Below are positions 16,875-24,304 of a stretch of 64,000 nt of DNA, piece by piece (position 1 is the first letter of the stretch; the number at the start of each line of letters is the position of its first letter). The stretch is from an uncultured Lachnospiraceae bacterium (lineage in GTDB: Bacteria > Bacillota > Clostridia > Lachnospirales > Lachnospiraceae). The position numbers and the translations under genes are program-made. Below the pieces are notes generated by a model. The model saw only the letters and a program-made list of their open reading frames with translations, was not told the DNA's origin and ran no database searches. The stretch covers positions 35,701-99,700 of the forward strand of contig CAKQXY010000007.1 in assembly GCA_934292725.1 (NCBI GenBank). Direction: 5' to 3'.

Positions 16875-18122
16875 TTAAATCTCGATGTTGGATACATCCA
16901 ACTCACCTGATATTAGCTTTGGCAAAAGCGTGTCACGGAGTTGTGCCAATCGTTGATTCTCAAGCTGATTGCTTATTATAATTTCAAAAATAGGAATAGT
17001 TATTTCTGAAAAAGCATTATTTATTTCTTCTGAAAGTAAAATAGTTTGCGAAGCCTTAATCTCAGAAGATGAGAGGTTTACTTGTACTCCACTATTTGCT
17101 CTGCTACGGAGGTCAACAAGAAAATCTGTGCTATTAGTGAGTAAATAGATGAAAGGATAAGTTACTCCTTTATATCCATTTGCTCTGAGGTGTCCAACTC
17201 GCTGATTGACAATAAACTCATCATCAAGTGGCATAATGGCTGTATTACCTAATATTGCTACATTATCTTTCATATCTGTCATTGCCATAAGTATATCGCC
17301 TTTTTTGAGAACGAATTTCTCTAACTTTGAATCAAGGTTCTTTGGGTACCAGCTTTTTGTTCCATCAGGAATAAATCCACCGCCACGAGCAATATGACCT
17401 TGTTTGAAAACTTGATAACAGTCTGGTGACGGCTCATTAAGAAGTTCCTTACTCTTAAACGCATAGCCATTTTGGAAATTAACAATTTTTTCAAGAGGTA
17501 CAATTTCCCAGTCAGAAGGCAATGTTCCATTAAATGGCTCGAAATCCACGAACCAGGACTTAAAAAGGAGCTGTGCTTGTTGCTCTAAATTCTTGTTTAC
17601 CCTTTGGTTTGTTGCTATTTTTTCTTGAATCTTATCAAGTATTACTACTACTTTTTGCTGAATTTCAAGACAAGGAAGATCTATAACAAGATTCTCTATC
17701 ATTCCTTTAGTCAAAGCATTTCTTGTTGCACCAGCTGAAGCCAATTGCAATAAATATTTTTTTCTCCACTGCAAAAAATATAAAATATACGAATTAATTG
17801 CAACATCCTTTTTTGCCCTAACAATAGCAACATGCTGATTGACGCGAGCTGGTAAATATATTGAATCCATCATCGTAGCTCGAGCAACAGAATCACCTGT
17901 AATATTCAGAAGTACATCTCCCTCTAAAACTGCAACATTATCCATTTTTTGAGCTTGATCTTTTTTAATATAGACTAGTCCATCATCTGAAAATGAGAAG
18001 TCTAATATATTTTGACTTCTAATAAAGGAAATGCCTTCTTCACAATATGCTTCCTTTCCACCTCTTGGTGTCGAACCACTTCCTATTTTTTCACATATAT
18101 CTTTGAACTTAACTCTTTTCAT
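16875..18122 (-). CDS. hsdS: Type I restriction enzyme specificity subunit, full length
   Basis: Determines the DNA sequence recognised by the HsdMS methylase and HsdRMS nuclease. The 415-residue protein has the usual two target-recognition domains. TRD1 covers about residues 1-155 (VKFKDICEKIGSGSTPRGG). A conserved helix follows near residues 160-195 (LDKIQEKIATNQRVNKNLEQ). TRD2 covers about 200-385 (WEIVPLEKIVNFQNGYAFKS), then a second conserved helix ending LRDTLLPKLISGELDVSNIEI. The NKNL codons contain recombination site A. It lies 13 bp behind the recombinase gene, away from hsdM, so it depends on the long transcript or its own start. AGGAAGG precedes the ATG. Confidence 0.93.
   Translation of the reverse strand: MKRVKFKDICEKIGSGSTPRGGKEAYCEEGISFIRSQNILDFSFSDDGLVYIKKDQAQKMDNVAVLEGDVLLNITGDSVARATMMDSIYLPARVNQHVAIVRAKKDVAINSYILYFLQWRKKYLLQLASAGATRNALTKGMIENLVIDLPCLEIQQKVVVILDKIQEKIATNQRVNKNLEQQAQLLFKSWFVDFEPFNGTLPSDWEIVPLEKIVNFQNGYAFKSKELLNEPSPDCYQVFKQGHIARGGGFIPDGTKSWYPKNLDSKLEKFVLKKGDILMAMTDMKDNVAILGNTAIMPLDDEFIVNQRVGHLRANGYKGVTYPFIYLLTNSTDFLVDLRSRANSGVQVNLSSSEIKASQTILLSEEINNAFSEITIPIFEIIISNQLENQRLAQLRDTLLPKLISGELDVSNIEI
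17586..17598 (-). other. Putative recombination site A (hsdS shufflon)
   Basis: The minus strand reads AAACAAGAATTTA, in frame as NKNL at the boundary between TRD1 and TRD2 of the full-length hsdS. It is inverted relative to sites C and D and direct relative to B. Confidence 0.8.
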
Positions 18123-18135
18123 GTGAATTACCTTC

Positions 18136-19119
18136 CTAACTTATGTATTTCCTATGAGCCTGTTTTACATTGCTTTGCTTAACCATGGCATATTGTAATG
18201 TCGTATCTATGCGCTTATGACCCAACAATTGCTGCAATTGTTCTATCGGCATTCCTTTATCAATCGCCATCGTTGCAAGCGTTCTTCTAAATTTATGCGG
18301 ATGTATCTTTTCAATTCCTAACTCTTTACCCATTTCCCGCAGTCTTGTTTCAATACCTCCAATCTTAATTCTTTCAAATGGAGAACGCAGTGTTACAAAT
18401 AATGCTGGATTTTCATCTGTCCTGCTATTGATATAATTCTGCAAATGTATCTTTGTTCTGGCATCAAAATATACTACTCGTTCTTTATCACCTTTACCAA
18501 AGACAACGCATTCTCGTTCATTGAAATCAATATCTGCCTTATTCAGCAGCACCATCTCGCCAATACGCATTCCTGTTGATGCAAGCATATCTATAATTGC
18601 AAGATCACGAAGCTCTACACAATTATCGCGCATTTTCTCCAAGTCTTCATCTGTATATGTTTCTTTTACATTGGTCGCTGTTTTCACCTTATGAATTCTG
18701 CGAACTGGACTTTTTATAATATAGTCCTCATCTTCTAACCATGAAAAAAAGCTAGACAAAATTCTCCGGATATTATCAATGGTTACTCGGCTTGGACTAT
18801 TTTTCTGCTGATAATTAGTTAAATATGTTCGCAAATCTTCCGTCTGTATATGACGAACACCTTTTCCAACTGCTTCGATCATATTTTCTATCGTGGTTCG
18901 ATAATATTTCAATGTTTTTTCTGAGCAACCTTCAATACGTTTTGCCGTTATAAAGGAATCAAGCAACTGATTACCATCATCTTCATCTCTTTTTGCTTGC
19001 GTTTTAATTTCACAATCAAACAATTCATGTTCCAACACACTTTTTAATCGCTGTAGTTGTACATTATCAAGATGCTGCAACATTTGCTGAATAATTGATT
19101 CAATAATTTGCTGTTTCAT
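18136..19119 (-). CDS. Tyrosine recombinase, probable hsdS invertase
   Basis: A 327-residue XerC/D-like integrase. An N-terminal SAM-like core-binding domain lies around residues 50-135 (LLDSFITAKRIEGCSEKTLKYYR). The catalytic domain has all the expected residues: R185 (STGMRIGE), K209 (FGKGDKER), H275-x-x-R278 (HPHKFRRT), H301 (LLGHKR) and nucleophile Y310 (TLQYAMV). It sits between the two hsdS loci and has no phage or conjugation genes around it. Recombinases in this setting invert hsdS segments in other type I shufflons, so it is inferred to act at the four 13-bp sites. The frame is intact and the gene lies 13 bp before hsdS. Confidence 0.92.
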   Translation of the reverse strand: MKQQIIESIIQQMLQHLDNVQLQRLKSVLEHELFDCEIKTQAKRDEDDGNQLLDSFITAKRIEGCSEKTLKYYRTTIENMIEAVGKGVRHIQTEDLRTYLTNYQQKNSPSRVTIDNIRRILSSFFSWLEDEDYIIKSPVRRIHKVKTATNVKETYTDEDLEKMRDNCVELRDLAIIDMLASTGMRIGEMVLLNKADIDFNERECVVFGKGDKERVVYFDARTKIHLQNYINSRTDENPALFVTLRSPFERIKIGGIETRLREMGKELGIEKIHPHKFRRTLATMAIDKGMPIEQLQQLLGHKRIDTTLQYAMVKQSNVKQAHRKYIS

Positions 19120-19240
19120 AAGTAGTCATCCTCCTTCTTTTCCAGAGAACGACTCAACGGCAGTTCTATTGGTTTTTACTTCTGCCGTTGCTAGAAGTGT
19201 TAATCAATCAGTAAAAAATATCCTACTATTATAAAGAAAT

Positions 19241-19519
19241 TTATTCTCCATAGTATCCTGTCTTAGCTAACTCGCGCCACTTAAAATACATTTCCTTATA
19301 ATTTTCCTTTATAAATTCTCTTATTTGTCGAACCTCTCGATCATTTAATTGTCCCTGCTTTTCTATAGTTGTATCGCCATTGCTCTTAACAAAAAATTTA
19401 GCTGATCCTGCTTCCGTAAGTCTTCTATCACTTGCATGTACATGCATCGCCTCGATGACACAGCTTGCAGTGTAATAAAGATAATAACCACATACTTTAA
19501 ATCCGTAATATTTAGGCAT
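19241..19519 (-). CDS. Small DUF4160-like protein
   Basis: A 92-residue protein starting MPKYYGFKVCGYYLYY. The motif EAMHVHASDRRL followed by a strand (SAKFFVKSNGDTTI) and a helix with FIKENYKEMYFKWRE resembles DUF4160 proteins, which often occur as small pairs near toxin-antitoxin or mobile genes. The assignment is by motif impression only. The start is set by GGAGG six bases upstream, overlapping the end of the preceding gene's sequence. It closes a cassette of three tightly packed genes between the inverted hsdS cassette and the recombinase. Confidence 0.7.
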   Translation of the reverse strand: MPKYYGFKVCGYYLYYTASCVIEAMHVHASDRRLTEAGSAKFFVKSNGDTTIEKQGQLNDREVRQIREFIKENYKEMYFKWRELAKTGYYGE

Positions 19520-19520
19520 C

Positions 19521-19742
19521 TCACTCCTCCATAAATCGCTTATTCTTTTCGTAATAATCCAAAGCAATTTGAGTTTCAATATCGTCCATATTCGTTTCAA
19601 CTACTCTGTCATTAAGAATCACTGCTGCATGATTCAAATAATCAAGATTCAGCACTCGAATATATTCACCGTCTCTTGTAAATGCATATCCATTAACTAT
19701 CATATCAGCTTTATCAGCAATTTCTTTAATATCAAGCGGCAT
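19521..19742 (-). CDS. Unknown 73-residue protein, middle of three-gene cassette
   Basis: A small soluble protein (MPLDIKEIADKADMIVNGYAF...) ending in an acidic helix (DDIETQIALDYYEKNKRFMEE). No family is recognised. It overlaps the end of the preceding gene and its stop lies one base before the next start codon, which implies translational coupling. AGGAGG is 12 bases before this ATG but only six before an in-frame TTG at 19748, so the TTG may be the true start (75 residues). Confidence 0.68.
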   Translation of the reverse strand: MPLDIKEIADKADMIVNGYAFTRDGEYIRVLNLDYLNHAAVILNDRVVETNMDDIETQIALDYYEKNKRFMEE

Positions 19743-20004
19743 AATCAATTTTTACCTCCTTAATTGGTTCTAAAAATTTATCTACGTCATAATATAACTT
19801 GTCCAGTATCGGTATCAAGTCAATATACTCTTCTACTTCGCCTATATTTTTATATTTCGCCATCACAACCAGATATCCATGATCCCATTCTACAATCTTC
19901 GTATATCGTTCCAAGCGCGCTGATGTCATAAAACGAATGATATCATTATTGAACTGAAATATAGTATACTCACCTTTACTTTTTAAAACAGCACATCCGT
20001 TCAT
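19732..20004 (-). CDS. Unknown 90-residue protein, first of three-gene cassette
   Basis: A small protein (MNGCAVLKSKGEYTIFQFNNDIIRFM...) that looks like a beta-rich domain followed by an acidic helix (DKFLEPIKEVKIDYAA). I do not recognise a family. GGAGG lies six bases before the ATG. It overlaps the next gene and starts only about 35 bp from recombination site C, so its upstream region changes when the hsdS cassette inverts. Confidence 0.72.
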   Translation of the reverse strand: MNGCAVLKSKGEYTIFQFNNDIIRFMTSARLERYTKIVEWDHGYLVVMAKYKNIGEVEEYIDLIPILDKLYYDVDKFLEPIKEVKIDYAA

Positions 20005-20039
20005 GTTTCACCTCCATTTTTAACATATTGATCAATTTT

Positions 20040-20052
20040 AAACAAGAATTTA
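20040..20052 (+). other. Putative recombination site C (hsdS shufflon)
   Basis: AAACAAGAATTTA on the plus strand at the 5' end of the inverted TRD2 cassette. It is inverted relative to site B at 20721-20733; recombination between them would flip the cassette. Confidence 0.8.
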
Positions 20053-20715
20053 CTTCAGCAAGCACAAGAACTTTTTAAGGCTTGGTTTGTTTACTTTGAA
20101 GCTTTTGGTGGCGAAATGCCATCGTCTTGGGATATTGCAAAGCTTGGAGATATAGCATCTATCAAAACAAACAGCTTTTCTCCCACAAAGAATCCTAATG
20201 TAATGTTGGAACATTATAGTATCCCAGCATTTGATGAACAAAAATACCCAGTTTTTGAATTAGCATCAAACGTAAAAAGCAACAAATATATTTTGACAGA
20301 TAATTCAGTCATGATTTCAAAACTAAATCCAGACACTAAACGTGTATGGCGTCCTATGTGCATTTCTGAGTTTGCCGTCAGCTCAACCGAATTTATTATC
20401 TTTGAAGCTAATGATCCAAACTACAAAGATTTTGTTTTTTCAGTTATTGACAGTGCCGCTTTTTCTGATTGGATGTGTGCTCATACCACAGGTTCCACAA
20501 ATAGCCGCCAGCGTACTACGCCAAGTGCAACCTTGGAATTTCAGATTGCACTTCCAAACCAGGAAGTGATTTCAGATTTTTGCAAAATTGTAACACCTAT
20601 TTACGATATGATTGCTCAAAACACCCGTGAAAATCGAAAATTAGCTACTTTTAGAGATTCATTATTACCCAAACTAATGTCCGGTGAACTGGATGTCTCT
20701 GACCTCGACCTTTAA
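20041..20715 (+). pseudogene. Silent hsdS TRD2 cassette, inverted
   Basis: An open frame of 224 codons without a proper start, preceded in frame by TGA. It translates as NKNLLQQAQELFKAWFVYFEAFGGEMPSSWDIAKLGD and ends KLATFRDSLLPKLMSGELDVSDLDL. This is the second half of an HsdS subunit: central conserved helix, TRD2 and terminal conserved helix. It matches the layout of the full-length hsdS, but the TRD itself differs. It points away from hsdM and lacks a promoter. Inversion at sites B and C would join it in frame to the N-terminal half at 20712-21251, giving a complete HsdS of about 400 residues. It is a storage cassette rather than a decayed gene. Confidence 0.9.
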
Positions 20716-21251
20716 GCCGCTAAATTCTTGTTTATGTTATCGTTAACTGCTATTTTATCATCTAATCCTCTAAGAATCCCACCTATTTTCCGTTGATTTT
20801 CAATATCTGGAATATCAATCTGTATCTTTCTAAATTCTGATTGCTTAATTCCTGTAACTGTCGTCCCTGTTTCACGCGCACGTAATAATGCTTGTCCTAT
20901 TGGCGACTGCAAGTAATAAAGCAAATATTCATTATCTAATATTCCTTGCTTTCCTCTAAGCGTTAATAACCTTTGAGCTATTCCCACATCATTTCTATCC
21001 AATTGTGCCACCATCCCCAAAGGTGCTTCAGTGGTCAAAAGAACATCACCTATCTGTGGCAATCCTCTTACCATAAATCGTTTATACTCATCAGATGAAA
21101 TATAATAACAAGAGTCATAATCAATATGATTGTTTTTTACAGATTTTGCACTTAATGTTGGTATACCTTTTTCTGATTTTTTAGGTGTTTTTCCTCTATA
21201 ATCAATAATTACCTCAAGTGCATCTTCCATGGTATATGTTTTATATCTCAT
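20712..21251 (-). CDS. hsdS: HsdS N-terminal half (TRD1 only), hsdM-linked
   Basis: A 179-residue half specificity subunit: TRD1 (MEDALEVIIDYRGKTPKKSEKGIPTL...) followed by the central conserved helix (LRGLDDKIAVNDNINKNLAA) and a stop. The ATG overlaps the last codons of hsdM by 11 bp, the usual hsdM-hsdS coupling, so this is the principal hsdS locus. The frame is cut exactly at the 13-bp site B, with the second half inverted beyond it. Half HsdS proteins can dimerise and direct methylation of palindromic sites in some systems, so the short form may be functional; this is inference. Confidence 0.9.
   Translation of the reverse strand: MRYKTYTMEDALEVIIDYRGKTPKKSEKGIPTLSAKSVKNNHIDYDSCYYISSDEYKRFMVRGLPQIGDVLLTTEAPLGMVAQLDRNDVGIAQRLLTLRGKQGILDNEYLLYYLQSPIGQALLRARETGTTVTGIKQSEFRKIQIDIPDIENQRKIGGILRGLDDKIAVNDNINKNLAA
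20721..20733 (-). other. Putative recombination site B (hsdS shufflon)
   Basis: The minus strand reads AAACAAGAATTTA, then GCGGCTTAAA, coding NKNLAA and stop at the end of the half hsdS. The 23-bp stretch matches site D at 22 positions. Confidence 0.8.
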
Positions 21252-22749
21252 ACCCAATCGCCCCCAGTTTCTTTCGTATTTCTTCCTCAAGCTCATGAGA
21301 CTTTTCAAATAATCCTGCCAGCTCACTTGTCAATCTCGTCATTTTCTCCTCAAAAGGCTCCCCATCATCTTCCTGCTCTTCTATACCTACATATCTTCCC
21401 GGAGTAAGAATATAATCCTGTGCTGCAATATCTTCAAGAGTAGCCACTTTGCAGAATCCCTTTACATCTTCGAGTGTTCCATTCTGAAAAGATTCAAATG
21501 TATCGGCCAGTTTCTTTATATCTTCATCTGAGAAATCACGATGCTTACGGTCTACCATATGACCCATTTTACGTGCATCAATAAAAAGTGTCTTACCTTT
21601 CTGCTTTTTGCCTTTTGTGATAAACCATAGCGTTACAGGAATGGTTACACTATAGAAAAGCTGTGTTGGCATTGCAATAATTCCCTCTACAAGATCGTCT
21701 TCAATGATCTTTTTACGAATCTCGCCTTCACCACTTGTCTGGCTAGACAGTGCTCCATTTGCTAATACAAGACCTATCTTTCCATTTGGTGCAAGATGAT
21801 GAATCATATGCTGAATCCATGCATAGTTTGCGTTTCCTGCCGGCGGAAGACCATATTTCCAGCGTTTATCATTCTGCAGCTTGTCCTGATTCCACGGATG
21901 ATAATTAAATGGTGGATTTGCAAGGATAAAATCTGCCTTCAGTGTTGGATGCAAATCGTTTGTAAATGTGTCCGCATTATATGGCCCAAGATCCGCATCT
22001 ATTCCACGAATCGCCATATTCATCTTTGCCATCTTCCATGTATCTGGATTTGCTTCCTGTCCATATACAGAAATATTACCTCTTCTTTTACTGTGTGCTT
22101 CAATAAATTTCTCACTCTGGACGAACATGCCGCCAGAACCACAGCAGCAATCATATACACGACAGTTATCAAATGGACGAAGTACTGAAACTAAAGTTTT
22201 AACAATGCTTGATGGTGTATAGAACTCACCACCGCCAACACCTTCCTTCTCTGCAAATTGAGCAATACAATATTCATATGTACGTCCAAGAAGATCTTCA
22301 CTCGCTTCTGTATCACTCATATCAATATTGTTGGTGAAAATATCAACTACATCACCCAAAATTCTTTTGTCCAAATCTGGACTTGCGTAATTCTTCGGCA
22401 ATACATTCTTTAATGTTTTATTTTCACTTTCAATTGCTCTCATTGCATTGTCAATGATTGTTCCAATTTCTGGAGTATGTGCATTTGACGCAATGTTGCT
22501 CCATCTAGCTTCCTCGGGAACAAAAAATACATTTTCCATCGTATAGGCATCGCGATCATCCTCAAATCCATCGCCTTCTTCTATCAGTTCCTCACGTCTC
22601 TTATCAAATGCTGCTGAAATATAGCGAAGGAAAATCAATCCGATGATAACCTTTCTGTATTCTGCTGCTGGGATATGTCCCCAAAGAACACAGGCGGCAT
22701 CCCATAGTTGTTTTTCAAAGCCAATATTGGCATTTGTTTTATCTGCCAT
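21241..22749 (-). CDS. hsdM: Type I restriction enzyme M subunit (N6-adenine methylase)
   Basis: Methylates adenine in the sites chosen by HsdS and is needed for both modification and restriction. The 502-residue protein has the HsdM helical N-terminal domain (residues 1-150), the AdoMet site DCCCGSGG at 200-207 (usually DPACGSGG) and the catalytic NPPF at 278-281. Its length is normal. GGAGG precedes the ATG by eight bases. It is first in the minus-strand R-M locus with a consensus promoter upstream, and overlaps the half hsdS by 11 bp. Confidence 0.95.
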   Translation of the reverse strand: MADKTNANIGFEKQLWDAACVLWGHIPAAEYRKVIIGLIFLRYISAAFDKRREELIEEGDGFEDDRDAYTMENVFFVPEEARWSNIASNAHTPEIGTIIDNAMRAIESENKTLKNVLPKNYASPDLDKRILGDVVDIFTNNIDMSDTEASEDLLGRTYEYCIAQFAEKEGVGGGEFYTPSSIVKTLVSVLRPFDNCRVYDCCCGSGGMFVQSEKFIEAHSKRRGNISVYGQEANPDTWKMAKMNMAIRGIDADLGPYNADTFTNDLHPTLKADFILANPPFNYHPWNQDKLQNDKRWKYGLPPAGNANYAWIQHMIHHLAPNGKIGLVLANGALSSQTSGEGEIRKKIIEDDLVEGIIAMPTQLFYSVTIPVTLWFITKGKKQKGKTLFIDARKMGHMVDRKHRDFSDEDIKKLADTFESFQNGTLEDVKGFCKVATLEDIAAQDYILTPGRYVGIEEQEDDGEPFEEKMTRLTSELAGLFEKSHELEEEIRKKLGAIGYEI

Positions 22750-22812
22750 TGTAATTCCTCCAGTTGTGTCTCACGTTTTTCTTTCGTACTTTTGTATCTT
22801 TAATACAAATTC

Positions 22813-22841
22813 ATTATAAATATAGTACTTAAAAATGTCAA
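22813..22841 (-). promoter_or_regulatory. Promoter of hsdM
   Basis: Minus strand TTGACA (22836-22841), a 17-bp spacer and TATAAT (22813-22818). Downstream lie near-repeats ATACAAA and GTACGAAA. The whole block resembles the promoter of the 185-residue gene at 24162-24190. The remaining 217 bp up to the CRISPR array hold nothing I can identify. Confidence 0.85.
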
Positions 22842-23058
22842 TATTTTCACAGCTGAATAACTACGAGTAATACATTTGTATCAAAGGTCCTCTCGAGTCC
22901 TGCTGCAAAACTATTTTACAAAAATCTACCAAATCCAGATATTTTCATTCGATTCATAAAAAGGCAGCAAAATCAAATCCAATTTAAAAGTGAACTCATG
23001 CGCTCACAATCTCTTCGTATATTCCTAACTGATTTCAACACTAATTATATTATCATAT

Positions 23059-23320
23059 ATTTAATGCCCTCTCGGGCTGATGACTCATTTCTACGTAAAG
23101 AACAATAGAAACGTTGACCTTTTTTCGTTGTGTGTCAATGCCCTCTCGGGCTGATGACTCATTTCTACGTCCCAGACTATTCAATGGTGTATCATAAATA
23201 GGTAAAGGTGTCAATGCCCTCTCGGGCTGATGACTCATTTCTACTCGATACAAAATAGATATCGATGAAGATTTGAAAAAATTGTGTCAATGCCCTCTCG
23301 GGCTGATGACTCATTTCTAC
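23059..23320 (-). CRISPR. Orphan CRISPR array, four repeats and three spacers
   Basis: Four copies of a 36-37 bp repeat end at 23094, 23168, 23244 and 23320, separated by three unrelated spacers of 37-39 bp. On the minus strand the repeat starts GTAGAAATGAGTCATC, contains the small hairpin GCCCGAGAGGGC and ends GGGCATTGACAC. The copy at 23059-23094 has a degenerate 3' end on that strand, as expected for the leader-distal repeat, so transcription is probably on the minus strand with the leader above 23320. The ATTGACAC end resembles the 8-nt handle of type I or III crRNAs. No cas gene is in the window. Confidence 0.9.
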
Positions 23321-23520
23321 GGTACCCCTTCAAAAACCTAGGTTTTATGCGGTTTCCAGAGCCTATTTTTGCAGGTATTTGTCAGAATATTCTGACAGGT
23401 CCTCTTTTTCGTGCATGTTTACAATTTGGACACATTTAACACGCTAAATCTTCCCAAACCCTGAGTTTACTATAGCACAAAACTATTCCTATGTCATCCT
23501 ATTTTTTCACCAAAACTATA
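23321..23520 (-). promoter_or_regulatory. Probable CRISPR leader
   Basis: A 200-bp non-coding, A/T-rich stretch directly upstream of the leader-proximal repeat. It contains the perfect palindrome TGTCAGAATATTCTGACA at about 23376-23393, and poly-pyrimidine tracts. No gene is seen. Confidence 0.5.
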
Positions 23521-23535
23521 GAAGAACGCATTCGC

Positions 23536-24093
23536 TTATACTCTCTTTAATTCTGGCGAGAAATACATTAAGTCAACATTTGCGCCCACTTCCCATGGAT
23601 TACAACTAAGTGATAAAATATGGGATGTTGGTGGATTTGTAACCACATTTAATAAACCCCTCTGTTCAAACTGTTGATCAAGTTCTGCTCTGCTGAAACA
23701 CTTGGGAAGCTCTTTTAAAATTTGCAATACTTTTGCTTCCTGATCATCTGACAGATTCATCCATATTGAACTGACAGCTGATGGAATTACCACTTGTGTA
23801 TTACAAAAACGCTCCCAATCATTCGGATGATCTGCAAAATATTTTTTGATTTCGGTTCTTTTCTCATCGGTAACAATTTTACACCACTCTCCATCTACAC
23901 ACTCGCTCCTTATTTGAATCTTCATTTTGGGTGTAAAAGCTTTTTTCAGAAAGACCCACTTTCCAATTTGCTCTCCTTTTTTCCAAAATTGCTTTCCATA
24001 ACCGCTATCTTCCTCTGCATATTTCGCTTTGATATCAACAACTTGCCAATATCCTACACTATACTGCGTAACCCAGTCACCTATTTGAAACAT
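23536..24093 (-). CDS. Unknown 185-residue protein beside the CRISPR array
   Basis: A soluble protein with an N-terminal beta-like domain (MFQIGDWVTQYSVGYWQVVDI) that recalls small SH3/KOW-type modules. A helical C-terminal half follows (LSDDQEAKVLQILKELPKCFSRAELDQQFEQRGLLNVV). I do not recognise a family. It has a consensus promoter that closely resembles the hsdM promoter, which suggests that it belongs with the restriction locus despite the CRISPR array between them. No clear Shine-Dalgarno sequence stands directly before the ATG at 24093, so the start is moderately sure. Confidence 0.78.
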   Translation of the reverse strand: MFQIGDWVTQYSVGYWQVVDIKAKYAEEDSGYGKQFWKKGEQIGKWVFLKKAFTPKMKIQIRSECVDGEWCKIVTDEKRTEIKKYFADHPNDWERFCNTQVVIPSAVSSIWMNLSDDQEAKVLQILKELPKCFSRAELDQQFEQRGLLNVVTNPPTSHILSLSCNPWEVGANVDLMYFSPELKRV

Positions 24094-24161
24094 CTGCCTG
24101 CTCTATTCCCTCATTTTTTCTTATATATTTGTACTTATTTTTGTACTTTCAATTCAAGTAT

Positions 24162-24190
24162 ATTATAAATATAATACCAAGTAAAGTCAA
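24162..24190 (-). promoter_or_regulatory. Promoter of the 185-residue gene
   Basis: Minus strand TTGACT (24185-24190), a 17-bp spacer and TATAAT (24162-24167). Direct repeats AAGTACAAA lie 11 bp apart just downstream, between the promoter and the gene, a possible repressor site. Confidence 0.8.
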
Positions 24191-24228
24191 ATTTTTTGCA
24201 TATTTCAAGACTCTTCCAGGTCGCCACA

Positions 24229-24267
24229 TAAAAAACGGCACAGCCCACTTTCGCAGGCCATACCGTT
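24229..24267 (-). terminator. Terminator of the GH112-GH105 operon
   Basis: On the minus strand ACGGTATGGCC pairs over 11 bp with GGCTGTGCCGT (with G-U pairs), followed by six T. Confidence 0.85.
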
Positions 24268-24304
24268 TCGGGTTGTCACATTATCATATTGTATAGTGTA
24301 AGGA

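Noticed and set aside
20041..20715. Independent plus-strand gene with a start at 20116
   Set aside because: Homology to HsdS begins before that ATG, at the recombination site, and there is no promoter; it is a silent cassette.
23053..23253. Open frame on the minus strand across the CRISPR repeats
   Set aside because: Its repeated peptide VEMSHQPERAL is only the translation of the CRISPR repeat; it has no ribosome site.
23059..23320. Cas12a-type or type VI array
   Set aside because: The repeat does not end in a Cas12a-type handle, spacers are longer than usual for class 2 arrays, and no effector is present.
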